Shown here in pieces: positions 1 to 9,367 of a DNA stretch of 64,000 nucleotides. The notes beneath the pieces were generated by a model, which was not told where the DNA came from, did no database searches, and saw only the letters and a program-made list of their open reading frames with translations. The translations under genes and the position numbers were made by a program. Numbering within the stretch: position 1 is the first letter of the stretch; each line of letters starts with the position of its first letter. The stretch spans positions 4,293,001 to 4,357,000 of the forward strand of contig CP136010.1 of assembly GCA_030263805.2 (NCBI GenBank). The letters are read 5' to 3'. Source of the DNA: Pseudomonas sp. FeN3W (GTDB lineage Bacteria > Pseudomonadota > Gammaproteobacteria > Pseudomonadales > Pseudomonadaceae).

Positions 1-1092
1 TCGCGCTATCTGTCCGGGCGTGATGCTGGCGAGCCGCCACCGACGCTGTTCGACTACCTGCCGGCCGATGCTCTTCTGGTGATCGATGAGTCCCACGTGT
101 CGGTGCCGCAGGTCGGCGCGATGTACAAGGGCGACCGCTCGCGCAAGGAAACCCTGGTGGAATACGGCTTTCGCCTGCCATCGGCGCTGGACAACCGGCC
201 GATGCGCTTCGACGAATGGGAAGCGATCTGCCCGCAGACCATCTTTGTCTCCGCGACACCCGGCCCTTACGAGGCCGAACATGCAGGCCGCGTGGTCGAG
301 CAGGTTGTGCGTCCGACGGGGCTGGTCGATCCACAGATCGAGGTACGTCCGGCGCTGACGCAGGTCGACGATCTACTGTCGGAGATCCGCAAGTGCGTGG
401 CCAAGGAGGAGCGGGTGCTGGTCACCACGCTGACCAAGCGCATGGCCGAGGACCTGACCGACTACCTTGGCGATCACGACGTGCGGGTGCGCTACCTGCA
501 CTCGGACATCGACACGGTGGAGCGGGTCGAGATCATCCGCGACCTGCGGTTGGGCACTTTCGACGTGCTGGTGGGCATCAACCTGCTGCGCGAAGGCCTG
601 GACATGCCCGAGGTGTCGCTGGTGGCGATTCTCGATGCGGACAAGGAAGGCTTCCTGCGCTCCGAGCGCTCGCTGATCCAGACTATCGGCCGCGCCGCGC
701 GCAACCTCAATGGCCGGGCGATTCTCTACGCGGACAACGTCACCGGCTCCATGCAGCGCGCCATCGACGAGACCGAGCGTCGTCGTGCCAAGCAAATCGC
801 TTTCAACGAGGCTCATGGCATCGTGCCGAAGGGCGTCACGAAGGATGTGCAGGACATTCTCGAAGGCGCCACGGTCCCCGGCTCGCGCAGCAAGAAGCGG
901 CGCGGCGAGGCCAGGGCGGCGGAAGAGAGTGCGCGCTACGAGAACGATCTGCGTTCGCCGAGCGAGATCACCAAGCGGATTCGTCAGCTGGAAGAGAAAA
1001 TGCTGAGCCTGGCGCGCGATCTGGAGTTCGAGGCGGCCGCCGAGGCGCGCGACGAAATCCACAAGCTGCGCGAGCGGCTGCTGCAGGTCTGA
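1..1092 (+). CDS. uvrB: UvrABC excinuclease subunit B (3' part, truncated by window edge)
   Basis: UvrB is the damage-verifying helicase-like subunit of nucleotide excision repair; it is loaded by UvrA and recruits UvrC. The frame is open from base 1, so 363 codons are visible and roughly the first 300 residues of a protein of about 670 lie outside. Visible are the motif II region (VIDESH, near base 80), the C-terminal RecA-like domain with a [13 protein letters not shown] stretch and the QTIGRAARN motif VI, and a C-terminal UVR coiled-coil motif (about the last 35 residues, ending KLRERLLQV) that contacts UvrC. The stop is only 7 bp from the end of the convergent exporter gene. Identification is secure; only the N-terminus is missing. 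Confidence 0.97.
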   Translation, partial: SRYLSGRDAGEPPPTLFDYLPADALLVIDESHVSVPQVGAMYKGDRSRKETLVEYGFRLPSALDNRPMRFDEWEAICPQTIFVSATPGPYEAEHAGRVVEQVVRPTGLVDPQIEVRPALTQVDDLLSEIRKCVAKEERVLVTTLTKRMAEDLTDYLGDHDVRVRYLHSDIDTVERVEIIRDLRLGTFDVLVGINLLREGLDMPEVSLVAILDADKEGFLRSERSLIQTIGRAARNLNGRAILYADNVTGSMQRAIDETERRRAKQIAFNEAHGIVPKGVTKDVQDILEGATVPGSRSKKRRGEARAAEESARYENDLRSPSEITKRIRQLEEKMLSLARDLEFEAAAEARDEIHKLRERLLQV

Positions 1093-1099
1093 CGGCAGC

Positions 1100-2653
1100 T
1101 CAGTGGCCGCCCGCGCCGGCCTGCATGTCCTGCGGCAGTGCGCGCGTCAGCATCACCGCGACCATGCTGATGGCCAGGGCGATGCCGACGAAGTGGAAGG
1201 CGTCGTTGTAGGCCATGATCATCGCCTGCTGGTGGGTGATCTCGCTGAGTCGGCCCAGCGCCGCCTGCTCGCTGCCCAGTTGCGCGGCCAGGGTGCTCAG
1301 GCGCTCGGCTACCGCTGGGTTGGTCGGCACCAGCGCTTCGCGCAGGTAGTCGAAATAGACCTTGGTGCGGCTGTCCAGCAGGGTGGCGAGCAGGGCGATG
1401 CCAATGGCGCCGCCCAGGTTGCGCAGGATGTTGAACAAACTGGAGGCGGAGCCGGCGTCCTGTGGCTGCACGTAGGCGGTGGCGATCAACGAGATGGTCA
1501 CCATGATCAGCGGCTGACCGATCGCGCGGATGATCTGAATGGGATGGAACTGGTCACCGGCAAAGTCCGGGTTGAGCGCCCCCGAGGCGAAGCTGGACAG
1601 GCCGAACAGGGCGAAGCCCGCGGCGCATAGCCATTTCGGCGGGATGATCTTCATCAGCTTGGGCACCAGCGGAATCAGGAACAGCTGCGGAATGCCCATC
1701 CACATGATCACCTGGCCGATCTGCAGGGCGTTGTACTGCTGGATCTGCGCCAGGTACAGCGGCAGCAGGTAGATCGAACCGTAGAGCCCGAGACCCATGC
1801 CGAGACTGGCGATGCTGGTCAGGCCGAAGTTGCGCTCGCGCAGGATGCCCAGGTTGATCAGCGGGTTGGGCCGCGACAGCTGCAGGATCACGAACAGGAT
1901 CAGGCTCAGCAGGGCGATGGCGCCCAGCTCGACGATCAGGCTCGATTCGAGCCAGTCCTTGCGATGGCCTTCTTCGAGAAACACCTGCAGGCAGCCGAGG
2001 CCGGCCGCCAGCGTGACGATACCGGCGTAGTCGGTGCTCTTCAGCAGCGCCCAGTGCGGCGGCTTCTTCTCCAGGCCGTAGAGCAGGCCGGCGATCATCA
2101 CCAGGCCCGGCGGCACGTTGATGTAGAAGATGTACTCCCAGCCCCAGTTCTCGGTGAGCCAGCCGCCGAGCGTCGGGCCGATCGACGGGGCGAAGGTCGC
2201 GGTGATGGCGAACAGCGCCATGCCCTTGGCGCGGTGGTGCTCCGGCAGCTTGATCAGCGTCAGCGTGAAAGCCAGGGGGATCAGCGCACCGCCGGTGAAG
2301 CCCTGCAGCGCCCGGAAGACGATCATGCTTTCAAGGTTCCAGGCGAAGGAGCAGAGCAGGGAAGAGATCAGAAAACCGATCGACACCCAGACCGCCAATC
2401 GGCGTGCCGAGAGCAACTGCACCAGCCAGGCGGTCAGCGGAATCATGATGATTTCCGCCACCAGGTAGGAGGTGGAAATCCACGAGCCTTCCTCCAGCGT
2501 GGCCGAGAGCGCGCCCTGGATGTCCTTGAGCGACGAGTTGGTGATCTGGATATCCAGCACCGCCATGAAGGCGCCGAGCATGGCGCTCATCACGGCGATC
2601 CAGTCGCGCCGGCTGGGTTCGCCGACCGGGCGGGTCAGCGCATCAGCGGCCAC
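1100..2653 (-). CDS. emrB: DHA2-family MFS multidrug exporter, EmrB type
   Basis: The protein has 517 residues and about 14 predicted membrane segments, the size and layout of DHA2 (EmrB/QacA) proton-driven drug exporters. The first helix carries AVLDIQITNSSL, which resembles the conserved D1 motif of the family, and GWLTENWGWEYIFYINVP is the typical loop before a later helix. In EmrAB systems the permease works with a periplasmic adaptor and an outer-membrane TolC-like channel. The adaptor gene lies immediately upstream and overlaps this start by 11 bp, so the two are translationally coupled. No outer-membrane channel gene is adjacent; a shared TolC/OprM protein is inferred. The substrate cannot be told from sequence. 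Confidence 0.92.
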   Translation of the reverse strand: MAADALTRPVGEPSRRDWIAVMSAMLGAFMAVLDIQITNSSLKDIQGALSATLEEGSWISTSYLVAEIIMIPLTAWLVQLLSARRLAVWVSIGFLISSLLCSFAWNLESMIVFRALQGFTGGALIPLAFTLTLIKLPEHHRAKGMALFAITATFAPSIGPTLGGWLTENWGWEYIFYINVPPGLVMIAGLLYGLEKKPPHWALLKSTDYAGIVTLAAGLGCLQVFLEEGHRKDWLESSLIVELGAIALLSLILFVILQLSRPNPLINLGILRERNFGLTSIASLGMGLGLYGSIYLLPLYLAQIQQYNALQIGQVIMWMGIPQLFLIPLVPKLMKIIPPKWLCAAGFALFGLSSFASGALNPDFAGDQFHPIQIIRAIGQPLIMVTISLIATAYVQPQDAGSASSLFNILRNLGGAIGIALLATLLDSRTKVYFDYLREALVPTNPAVAERLSTLAAQLGSEQAALGRLSEITHQQAMIMAYNDAFHFVGIALAISMVAVMLTRALPQDMQAGAGGH

Positions 2654-3695
2654 GAAGGTCGACCTTCACTTCCACCGACATGCCGGGGCGGATGCGGCCC
2701 TCGAGCGGGTTGTCACGGGCGAAGGTCAGCTTGACCGGAATGCGTTGGACCACCTTGGTGAAGTTGCCGGTGGCATTGTCCGGCGGCAGCAGGCTGAACT
2801 GCGCGCCGGAAGCCGGGAAGAGGCTCGCCACGCGGCCCTCGATGGGCGTATCGGGAAAGCTGTCGAAGGTCAGCTCGGCGACCTGGCCTTCGCGCATGCG
2901 GCCGATCTGGGTTTCCTTGAAGTTGGCCTGGACCCAGATGTCCTCGTCCGGCACCACCGACATCAGATAGGCGCCGACCGCCACGTATTGCCCGGTACGC
3001 GCGGAGCGCTGGCCGACGACGCCGCTGATGGGTGAGTGGATCTCGGTGCGCTGGAGGTTCAACTCGGCCTGCTCGATCTGCGCGCGGGCGCTGCCGATCA
3101 GTGCCTGCAGGCGTTGCACCTCCGCCTCGAGCGTGTCGACCTGCTGGTGCTGGGCGTTCAGGTCCGCCCCGGCTTTCTGCCGCTGCGAGCGGGCCACGCG
3201 GGCATCGGCCGACAGCGTCGTCACGCGCTCTTCCGAGACGAAGCCGGGTTTGCGCAGCGCCTCGACGCGCGACAGGTCGAGCTGGCTGCGCTCCAGGTTC
3301 GCCTGTGCCGCGTCCAGGGCGGCCTGGCTGGCGGCGATCAGGCTGTTCTGCTGGGTCAGGCGGCTGCGCACCTGGGCGAGCTCGGCCTCGTGGATCGCCA
3401 GGTTGGCGCGGGCCTGTTCGAGCGCAAGGCGGAAATCCCCGGCTTCGAGCGTCACCAGCAGGTCGCCGCGCTCGACATGCTGGTTGTCCTCGACGTGCAC
3501 CCGCTCGATGCGCGCGGCCAACTGGCTGGAGACGCGGGTGATCTCACCCTGCACGTAGGCATTGTCGGTGTGCTCGTAATGGCGGCCGATCAAGAACCAG
3601 TGGGCGAACAGGGCGGCTGCGGCCAGCAGCACAAGAGTCAAGAAGATGAAGAGTCGGCGTTTCAGCGTGGCGGGCATGTCGAAGCTCGTTGCCAT
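2643..3695 (-). CDS. emrA: HlyD/EmrA-family membrane fusion protein
   Basis: The 350-residue protein has one N-terminal membrane anchor (about residues 14-34). A biotinyl-lipoyl-like half-motif follows (DNAYVQGEITRVSSQLAA), then a long alpha-helical hairpin rich in Q, A and E (about 95-215), and the second lipoyl half with SPISGVVGQRSARTGQYV. This is the standard periplasmic adaptor of EmrAB-type tripartite drug pumps. It is the first gene of a two-gene operon with the exporter, whose start it overlaps by 11 bp. It is transcribed divergently from gltX across a gap of about 245 bp that contains a short palindrome. No regulator gene is adjacent, which is unusual for such pumps. Confidence 0.92.
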   Translation of the reverse strand: MATSFDMPATLKRRLFIFLTLVLLAAAALFAHWFLIGRHYEHTDNAYVQGEITRVSSQLAARIERVHVEDNQHVERGDLLVTLEAGDFRLALEQARANLAIHEAELAQVRSRLTQQNSLIAASQAALDAAQANLERSQLDLSRVEALRKPGFVSEERVTTLSADARVARSQRQKAGADLNAQHQQVDTLEAEVQRLQALIGSARAQIEQAELNLQRTEIHSPISGVVGQRSARTGQYVAVGAYLMSVVPDEDIWVQANFKETQIGRMREGQVAELTFDSFPDTPIEGRVASLFPASGAQFSLLPPDNATGNFTKVVQRIPVKLTFARDNPLEGRIRPGMSVEVKVDLRGR

Positions 3696-3739
3696 GGAGG
3701 ACAGCCGGGCAATCTAGCAGCGTTAGGTCTTAGAAATAA

Positions 3740-3750
3740 ACTGTTACAGT
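3740..3750. promoter_or_regulatory. Short palindrome upstream of emrA (candidate operator)
   Basis: ACTGTTACAGT is a perfect 11-bp inverted repeat with a one-base centre. It sits about 45 bp upstream of the emrA start, inside an A/T-rich patch of an otherwise GC-rich divergent region. Its position suits an operator or activator site for the pump operon. No cognate regulator is seen and such short palindromes also occur by chance. Confidence 0.3.
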
Positions 3751-3940
3751 CGTGGAAATTCCTTTGCATTCAGGAAACGTCGGGACGCGCTTCTTCCGCT
3801 GCGGACGCAGCCGCAGCCAGTCGCGGATGCCCGCCTGGTGGAGCCCGAAGAGGTCCGCCTGCTAACATCGCGCCTTTCCGCGTGCGACCTGCCCAGCCGC
3901 CGGTCGCCGTGTTCTTCCGTGGCCTGGATTCGAGACCAAC

Positions 3941-5422
3941 ATGACCACCGTCCGCACCCGTATCGCGCCGTCCCCGACCGGCGACCCCCATGTCGGTACC
4001 GCCTACATCGCGCTGTTCAATCTTTGCTTCGCCCGCCAGCACGGTGGCCAATTCATCCTGCGCATCGAGGACACCGATCAGCTGCGCTCGACCCGCGAAT
4101 CCGAACAGCAGATCTACGACGCACTGCGCTGGCTGGGCATCGAGTGGGACGAAGGCCCCGACGTTGGCGGTCCGCATGGCCCGTACCGACAGAGCGAGCG
4201 CGGCGAAATCTACAAGAAGTACTCGGACGAGCTGGTCGCCAAGGGGTATGCGTTCCCGTGCTTCTGCAGCAGCGAGCGCCTGGATCAGGTGCGTGCCGAG
4301 CAGATGGCGAACAAGGAAACACCGCGTTATGACGGCCATTGCATGCACCTCGATCCGGCCGAAGCTCAGCGTCGCATCGCCGCTGGTGAATCCCATGTGA
4401 TCCGCATGAAGGTGCCGAGCGAAGGCGTGTGTCAGGTGCAGGACATGCTGCGCGGCACCGTCGAGATCGGCTGGGACCGCATGGACATGCAGGTGCTGAT
4501 GAAGGCCGACGGCCTGCCGACCTACTTCCTCGCCAACGTGGTCGACGACCACCTGATGGGCATCACCCATGTGTTGCGTGGCGAGGAGTGGCTGCCGTCG
4601 GCGCCCAAGCTGATCAAGCTGTATGAGTACTTCGGCTGGGAGCAGCCGCAGCTGTGCTACATGCCGCTGCTGCGCAATCCGGACAAGAGCAAGCTGTCCA
4701 AGCGCAAGAATCCGACCTCGGTGACCTTCTACGAGCGTATGGGCTTCCTGCCGCAGGCGATGCTCAACTATCTCGGGCGCATGGGTTGGTCGATGCCTGA
4801 TGAGCGCGAGAAATTCACGCTGAACGAGATGATCGAGCACTTCGACATCAATCGTGTATCGCTCGGTGGGCCGATCTTCGATCTGGAGAAGCTCTCCTGG
4901 CTGAACGGCCAGTGGCTGCGCGAGCTGCCGGTCGAGCAATTCGCTGCCGAAGTGCAGAAGTGGGCATTCAATCCGCGGTACATGATGCAGATCGCACCGC
5001 ACGTGCAGCAGCGCGTCGAAACCTTCAGCCAGATCGCGCCATTGGCTGGCTTCTTCTTCTCCGGTGCATTGCCGCTGGATCCCGCATTGTTCGCCCACAA
5101 GAAGCTCGATGCGACGCAGGTGCGCCAGGTCATGCAGCTGATTCTGTGGAAGCTGGAAGCACTGCGCCAGTGGGAAAAGGAGCGCATCACCGCGTGCATC
5201 ACCCAGGTAGCGGAACATCTTGGCTTCAAGCTGCGCGATGTAATGCCGCTGATGTTCGCCGCCATCACCGGGCAGGCCAGTTCGGTATCGGTACTCGACG
5301 CCATGGAGATTCTCGGCCCGGATCTGACGCGCTTCCGCCTGCGCAACGCACTCGAGTTGCTCGGCGGTGCGTCGAAGAAGGAAGCCAAGGAGTGGGAGAA
5401 GCTCGCAGCGACGATTGTCTGA
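3941..5422 (+). CDS. gltX: Glutamate--tRNA ligase
   Basis: Class I aminoacyl-tRNA synthetase charging tRNA-Glu, 493 residues, the usual length. The HIGH-type signature is [10 protein letters not shown] at residues 9-18 and the KMSKS-type loop is SKLSKR near residue 250. The [10 protein letters not shown] region and the C-terminal anticodon-binding helical domain are also typical. The gene is followed 166 bp later by a tRNA cluster that contains two copies of its own substrate tRNA-Glu. A TAACAT hexamer preceded by TGC at 3860-3868 could be an extended -10 element, but no good -35 is seen. The chosen ATG directly precedes the conserved N-terminal strand. Confidence 0.97.
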   Translation: MTTVRTRIAPSPTGDPHVGTAYIALFNLCFARQHGGQFILRIEDTDQLRSTRESEQQIYDALRWLGIEWDEGPDVGGPHGPYRQSERGEIYKKYSDELVAKGYAFPCFCSSERLDQVRAEQMANKETPRYDGHCMHLDPAEAQRRIAAGESHVIRMKVPSEGVCQVQDMLRGTVEIGWDRMDMQVLMKADGLPTYFLANVVDDHLMGITHVLRGEEWLPSAPKLIKLYEYFGWEQPQLCYMPLLRNPDKSKLSKRKNPTSVTFYERMGFLPQAMLNYLGRMGWSMPDEREKFTLNEMIEHFDINRVSLGGPIFDLEKLSWLNGQWLRELPVEQFAAEVQKWAFNPRYMMQIAPHVQQRVETFSQIAPLAGFFFSGALPLDPALFAHKKLDATQVRQVMQLILWKLEALRQWEKERITACITQVAEHLGFKLRDVMPLMFAAITGQASSVSVLDAMEILGPDLTRFRLRNALELLGGASKKEAKEWEKLAATIV

Positions 5423-5541
5423 GTGCCGAGCAGGGGCAGTGCTCGCGACCTGCATTGCCCGGAGGTGCAGCCGTTACCATTCGTCGGTGGTAAGTAGTTG
5501 TTCCTAATGCCAAAAAATCTTCGGCCCGTTGGAAATTGTTG

Positions 5542-5570
5542 TTGACACTACCTGGGGGCGCCCCTAATAT
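5542..5570 (+). promoter_or_regulatory. Sigma-70 promoter of the tRNA cluster
   Basis: A perfect -35 TTGACA (5542-5547) and a near-perfect -10 TAATAT (5565-5570) are separated by exactly 17 bp. The first tRNA begins 18 bp after the -10. A GC-rich discriminator (GCGCCCC) follows the -10, which is typical of stable-RNA promoters under stringent control. Confidence 0.9.
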
Positions 5571-5588
5571 GCGCCCCGTCCTCGAGAT

Positions 5589-5664
<76 letters not shown>

Positions 5665-5738
5665 ATCTCGAAGAGCAGAATTTGCCACCAGCTTGTATTT
5701 GCCGAATAAGCAATACGGGTTGCGCTTGAAGGGTTTGC

Positions 5739-5814
5739 GTCCCCTTCGTCTAGTGGCCTAGGACACCGCCCTTTCACGGCGGTAACAGGGGTTCGAGTCC
5801 CCTAGGGGACGCCA
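5739..5814 (+). tRNA. tRNA-Glu (TTC), copy 1
   Basis: This is a 76-nt cloverleaf with encoded CCA. The acceptor stem is GTCCCCT/AGGGGAC and the anticodon stem CCGCC/GGCGG encloses loop CTTTCAC, giving anticodon TTC. It is the substrate of the upstream gltX product and is identical to the copy at 5980-6055. Confidence 0.98.
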
Positions 5815-5858
5815 TTATTCAGCGATGTTCGCATCGCGCGTCGAGAGACGATAAATCC

Positions 5859-5934
<76 letters not shown>

Positions 5935-5979
5935 ATCACGGCTTGCCGATAGATTGTTCGGCAGGTTCACGAAGGTTTC

Positions 5980-6055
5980 GTCCCCTTCGTCTAGTGGCCT
6001 AGGACACCGCCCTTTCACGGCGGTAACAGGGGTTCGAGTCCCCTAGGGGACGCCA
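5980..6055 (+). tRNA. tRNA-Glu (TTC), copy 2
   Basis: This tRNA is identical over 76 nt to the copy at 5739-5814. It is the last gene of the Ala-Glu-Ala-Glu array and is followed 24 bp later by an intrinsic terminator. Confidence 0.98.
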
Positions 6056-6079
6056 TTTTATTGCCCGTTTTGGGCTTCA

Positions 6080-6110
6080 AGGGGTCATCTTTCATGAGAT
6101 GGCCCTTTTT
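6080..6110 (+). terminator. Rho-independent terminator of the tRNA operon
   Basis: An 11-bp stem (AGGGGTCATCT pairing with AGATGGCCCTT, two G-T pairs) has a TTCATG loop and is followed by a run of T. It closes the four-tRNA transcript. Confidence 0.85.
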
Positions 6111-6245
6111 GTTTTGCGCGGCCGAAAAGACGGCTGAGTCGCGCTGCGCTGAATGTCTTGTCATTGCTCGCAGGAACAGGCGTGACTCATCGCGGCGACT
6201 ACGGTTTCATAGGTCATCGCAAACGGCCAACGAGGCTTGCAACGA

Positions 6246-6695
6246 ATGAGCTGGGATCAGGCGGACGCGTTCACCATCGACCTGCAGGTGCAGTTCGAGC
6301 ATATCGACGAGTTGGGCCATGCCAACAATGCTGCGTATGTGACCTGGCTGGAGCGGTGTGCCTGGCAGCATTCGCAGAGTCTGGGGTTGGGCATCGACGA
6401 CTATCGCCGCTTGGATCGGGCCATGGCGGTGCTCCGGCATGAGATCGACTATCTGGCCGCAGCCTACGAAGGCGACCTGCTGCAGTTGGGAACCTGGATT
6501 TCGGAATCCGATCAGCGTTTGAAAATGAAGCGCAATTTCCAGCTGATCAGGCCAGCCGATGGTGCAACGCTGTTGCGTGCACAGACGACTTTCGTCTGTA
6601 TCGAACTCTCCAGCGGGAAACCCAAGCGTATGCCGCTGGAGTTCATCGACGGCTACGGCAAAGCGCTGGTGCAACCGTACCCGCTGGAGCTTTGA
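6246..6695 (+). CDS. Acyl-CoA thioesterase, hotdog (4HBT) family
   Basis: This 149-residue protein belongs to the 4-hydroxybenzoyl-CoA thioesterase/YbgC-FadM hotdog family, which hydrolyses acyl-CoA thioesters in the cytoplasm. The catalytic-region motif is visible near the N-terminus: VQFEHIDELGHANNAAYVTW, with the Asp/Glu and HxNN pattern, followed by a helix with LER. The ATG at 6246 is chosen because GAGG at 6232-6235 is about 10 bp upstream; an in-frame TTG at 6237 would sit too close to it. It stands alone between the tRNA terminator and a convergent small gene. The acyl substrate cannot be deduced. Confidence 0.85.
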   Translation: MSWDQADAFTIDLQVQFEHIDELGHANNAAYVTWLERCAWQHSQSLGLGIDDYRRLDRAMAVLRHEIDYLAAAYEGDLLQLGTWISESDQRLKMKRNFQLIRPADGATLLRAQTTFVCIELSSGKPKRMPLEFIDGYGKALVQPYPLEL

Positions 6696-6708
6696 CGAGG
6701 CTGGTTGC

Positions 6709-6963
6709 TCAGCCGCGCTGCTCGGGCTTCATGACATCGCTCTCGCGGCGCTTCTCGGCATCCTCGCGCCAGTCTTCCTGGATTTCCTCTTTCATCTTCG
6801 GGTCGGCGCCGCCGTCTTCGTTTTCGCGAACCATACCCTCGCCCTTCTTTTCCTGCTGAATGTTGGTGCCTTGCGACTGAGTGTTCATCATGTCCTGGTC
6901 GGCCAGTGCGACTGCGGAAAACAAGCTGCCCAGTGCGATGATGCCTGCGTACAAGATTTTCAT
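6709..6963 (-). CDS. Small exported hydrophilic protein
   Basis: This encodes 84 residues. The first 21 form a Sec signal peptide (MKILYAGIIALGSLFSAVALA, cleavage after ALA). The mature part of about 63 residues is very rich in E, K, D, Q and M and has no aromatic core, so it is probably disordered or a simple helix in the periplasm. It is convergent with the thioesterase gene (13-bp gap) and divergent from dinB. I do not recognise a named family. Composition and the signal peptide support a real gene. Confidence 0.7.
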   Translation of the reverse strand: MKILYAGIIALGSLFSAVALADQDMMNTQSQGTNIQQEKKGEGMVRENEDGGADPKMKEEIQEDWREDAEKRRESDVMKPEQRG

Positions 6964-7061
6964 CTGAACCTCCGGCTATCGGGTAATAAAGGACTTACCA
7001 TCTCAATAACCGACCTGCTGCGCTGAAGATTCGTTCACTCCTGCCTGGTGCTCCGTTTTCC

Positions 7062-8126
7062 GTGAGTCAGTCCATTCTCCGCAAGATCATCCACATCGAT
7101 TGCGACTGCTTTTACGCCGCGATCGAGATGCGCGACGACCCCAGCCTGGCTCGGCGGCCAATCGCGGTTGGCGGCGCTGCGGACCGGCGCGGGGTCATCG
7201 CCACGTGCAATTACGAGGCGCGTGCATACGGTATTCGCTCGGCCATGGCTTCCGGGCATGCGCTGAAATTGTGTCCTGACTTGCTGATCCTGCGCCCACG
7301 GATGGACGTGTATCGGGAAGCGTCGCGTGAGATCCATAACATCTTTCGCACCTATACCGAGCAGATCGAACCGCTGTCGCTGGACGAGGCCTATCTAGAT
7401 GTCACCGCCTGCGAGCATTTTTCCGGCAGCGCCACGCGTATCGCCGAGGACATCCGCCGTCGGGTCTGGCAACAGCTGCGCATTACGGTGTCGGCGGGCG
7501 TAGCACCGAACAAGTTTCTCGCCAAGATCGCCAGCGAATGGAACAAGCCCGACGGCCTGTTCGTTATCACCCCGGCACAGGTCGACGAGTTCGTGCAGAT
7601 GCTGGAGGTCAAGCGGCTGCATGGCGTCGGTCGGGTCACCGCCGAGAAGCTGGGCCGGCTCGGCATCCGCACCTGTAGCGACTTGCGCGAGTGGCGCAGA
7701 TTGGACCTGGTTCGCGAGTTCGGCGCCTTCGGTGAGCGGCTCTGGGGGCTGGCGCGGGGCATCGATGAGCGCCCGGTACAGGTGGAAAGTCGGCGCCAGT
7801 CGGTGAGCGTAGAGCAGACCTACGACCGCGATCTGCCGGATCTGGCGGCGTGCCTTGAGCGTTTGCCGGAGCTGCTGCAGCAGCTGGCTGCGCGCATGGC
7901 ACGCCTGGACAGCGGCTATCGGCCCGGCAAGCCTTTCGTAAAGCTCAAATTCCATGACTTCACCCAGACCACGATGGAGCAGGCCGGCGCCGGACTCGAA
8001 CTCGATGACTACGCTGATCTGCTCGCCATCGCCTTTTCCCGTGGTGCCCGGCCGGTTCGCTTGATCGGTGTCGGCGTACGCTTGGTCGATCTGCGTGGTG
8101 GTTTCGAGCAGCTCACCCTGTTCTAG
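7062..8126 (+). CDS. dinB: DNA polymerase IV (Y family)
   Basis: This is an error-prone translesion polymerase of 354 residues, full length for DinB. The metal-binding sequence HIDCDCFYAAIE lies at residues 11-22 and the SLDEAYLD motif with the catalytic acidic pair is near 105-112. A helix-hairpin-helix thumb region (LHGVGRVTAEKLGRLGI) and the little-finger domain follow. The start is a GTG; no ATG fits the conserved N-terminus. A LexA-type operator was looked for upstream but no CTGT-N8-ACAG match was seen. Confidence 0.96.
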   Translation: MSQSILRKIIHIDCDCFYAAIEMRDDPSLARRPIAVGGAADRRGVIATCNYEARAYGIRSAMASGHALKLCPDLLILRPRMDVYREASREIHNIFRTYTEQIEPLSLDEAYLDVTACEHFSGSATRIAEDIRRRVWQQLRITVSAGVAPNKFLAKIASEWNKPDGLFVITPAQVDEFVQMLEVKRLHGVGRVTAEKLGRLGIRTCSDLREWRRLDLVREFGAFGERLWGLARGIDERPVQVESRRQSVSVEQTYDRDLPDLAACLERLPELLQQLAARMARLDSGYRPGKPFVKLKFHDFTQTTMEQAGAGLELDDYADLLAIAFSRGARPVRLIGVGVRLVDLRGGFEQLTLF

Positions 8127-8446
8127 AGCTTCAGTTCCTTTGTCCGTCGCATAAGCCCTCCGCTGGCACCGTTCGTCAGATACGAAGTTTGTGATGAATT
8201 CGAGCGACGAAAGGGCTTAGGCCGATATAGCGCCAGATAATTAATTGACCCAGAATGCGCGCGATCTTTGACGTCCTTAGGTTGACGGTTTTTTGTTGCG
8301 CGATTGATTTACGACAATATTTGGACGCATTCATCGGATATTGTTAGAGTCACGCAGGATGGCAATGTGCTATCTATTGACGCCCTCAGTATCGATTCTC
8401 TGCTTGTTGGCAGTTGAGCACCGACGTCTTGGCGAGGGAGCCATTG
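8127..8446 (+). other. Intergenic region upstream of the MSHA operon
   Basis: These 320 bp between dinB and mshI are clearly more A/T-rich than their flanks, as expected for a control region. A widely spaced inverted repeat is present (TAAGCCCT at 8152-8159 and AGGGCTTA at 8212-8219), which may be a folded terminator region for dinB. TTGACG at 8282-8287 could be a -35 element, but the sequence 17 bp on (TGATTT) is a poor -10. No sigma-54 site was found. The operon promoter most likely lies here. Confidence 0.45.
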
Positions 8447-9367
8447 GTGGGTCTGTTTTCCAAAACCAAGAAATCAAAACCAGCCGGCATGCTTGGCATC
8501 GAGGCTGGTCCGCAAGGCATTGCATTGGCGCAGGTCGTTCGGGGGCCCGGTGCACGGCCGATGCTGCCGTACTGCGAACACTTGGAAGGTAGCGCCGAAG
8601 TGCAGGCAGCGCTGCTGGAGAAGGCCGTGAGCGAACGTGCCTTGCAGGGCTTGCCGACGAACGTGCTGCTGCATCCTTCCGAATACCAGATGTTCCTTCT
8701 CGAAGCGCCTGAAGTGCCGCCGCAGGAGCTGCGTGACGCCATGCGCTGGCGCATCAAGGACATGATCAGCCAGCCGCTGGATGATGTGGTGATCGACTGC
8801 TTCGCGCTGCCCGAGGACGCCTATCGCGGACGCACGCGCATGGTCTATTGCGCCGTTCTCGAGAAAGCCCGGATGCAGCACTACGCCCAGCTCGTCCGCC
8901 AGGCCGGCCTGTACATGGCGAGCATCGACATCACCGAGATGGCGTTTCGCAACCTGGGCTCGCTCGCCGGTGCCGAAGGCATGAATCTCGCACTGCTGCG
9001 CCTGCGCACCAGCGAAGGCCTGATCTGCATTCAGAACGGCGCCGATCTCTACATGGCTCGGCGTATCGAGCAAGGGCTGGCGCGCGCTGCTCAGGATCTG
9101 AGCAGTACGACACTGGAAATCCAGCGTTCGCTCGATTATTTCGAGAGCCAGCTCGGCAAGGGCTATATCAATCGCTTGATGTTGCTGCCTATGAAGCAGG
9201 ATGGCGAACGCGCATATCAGGGGCTGGCCAGCGGATTGGCGGTGAACCTGCAACGCCTCGACCTGCGTGAACTGTTCCCCGGCCAGCCTGGTGTCGAGCT
9301 GACCGAGGCGCAGCAGGCGTTCTGCATTGGCGCCGTCGGCGCCGCCCTGCGTCAGGAAGCGGCATGA
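8447..9367 (+). CDS. mshI: MSHA pilus biogenesis protein MshI (PilM-like)
   Basis: This is an actin-like cytoplasmic assembly protein of 306 residues. It begins GLFSKTKKSKPAGMLGIE, which matches the PilM/MshI N-terminus where a hydrophilic stretch precedes the first beta strand. Such proteins dock onto the PilN-like subunit and link the cytoplasmic ATPase to the inner-membrane complex. The GTG at 8447 is chosen because GAGGGAG ends 6 bp before it; a longer frame from TTG 8414 lacks a ribosome site. The stop overlaps the next start (ATGA). It is the first gene of the 17-kb pilus operon and its position equals that of mshI in Vibrio, Shewanella and Aeromonas. Confidence 0.85.
   Translation: MGLFSKTKKSKPAGMLGIEAGPQGIALAQVVRGPGARPMLPYCEHLEGSAEVQAALLEKAVSERALQGLPTNVLLHPSEYQMFLLEAPEVPPQELRDAMRWRIKDMISQPLDDVVIDCFALPEDAYRGRTRMVYCAVLEKARMQHYAQLVRQAGLYMASIDITEMAFRNLGSLAGAEGMNLALLRLRTSEGLICIQNGADLYMARRIEQGLARAAQDLSSTTLEIQRSLDYFESQLGKGYINRLMLLPMKQDGERAYQGLASGLAVNLQRLDLRELFPGQPGVELTEAQQAFCIGAVGAALRQEAA

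Noticed and set aside
3770..5455. 561-codon minus-strand open frame opposite gltX
   Set aside because: Shadow of gltX with His/Gln/Leu-rich composition.
6900..7061. LexA (SOS) box upstream of dinB
   Set aside because: No CTGT-N8-ACAG match could be found by eye in the region before the GTG start.
8341..8592. 83-codon frame at the 5' end of the MSHA operon
   Set aside because: It runs out of phase into mshI, is Arg/His/Cys-rich and has no ribosome site.
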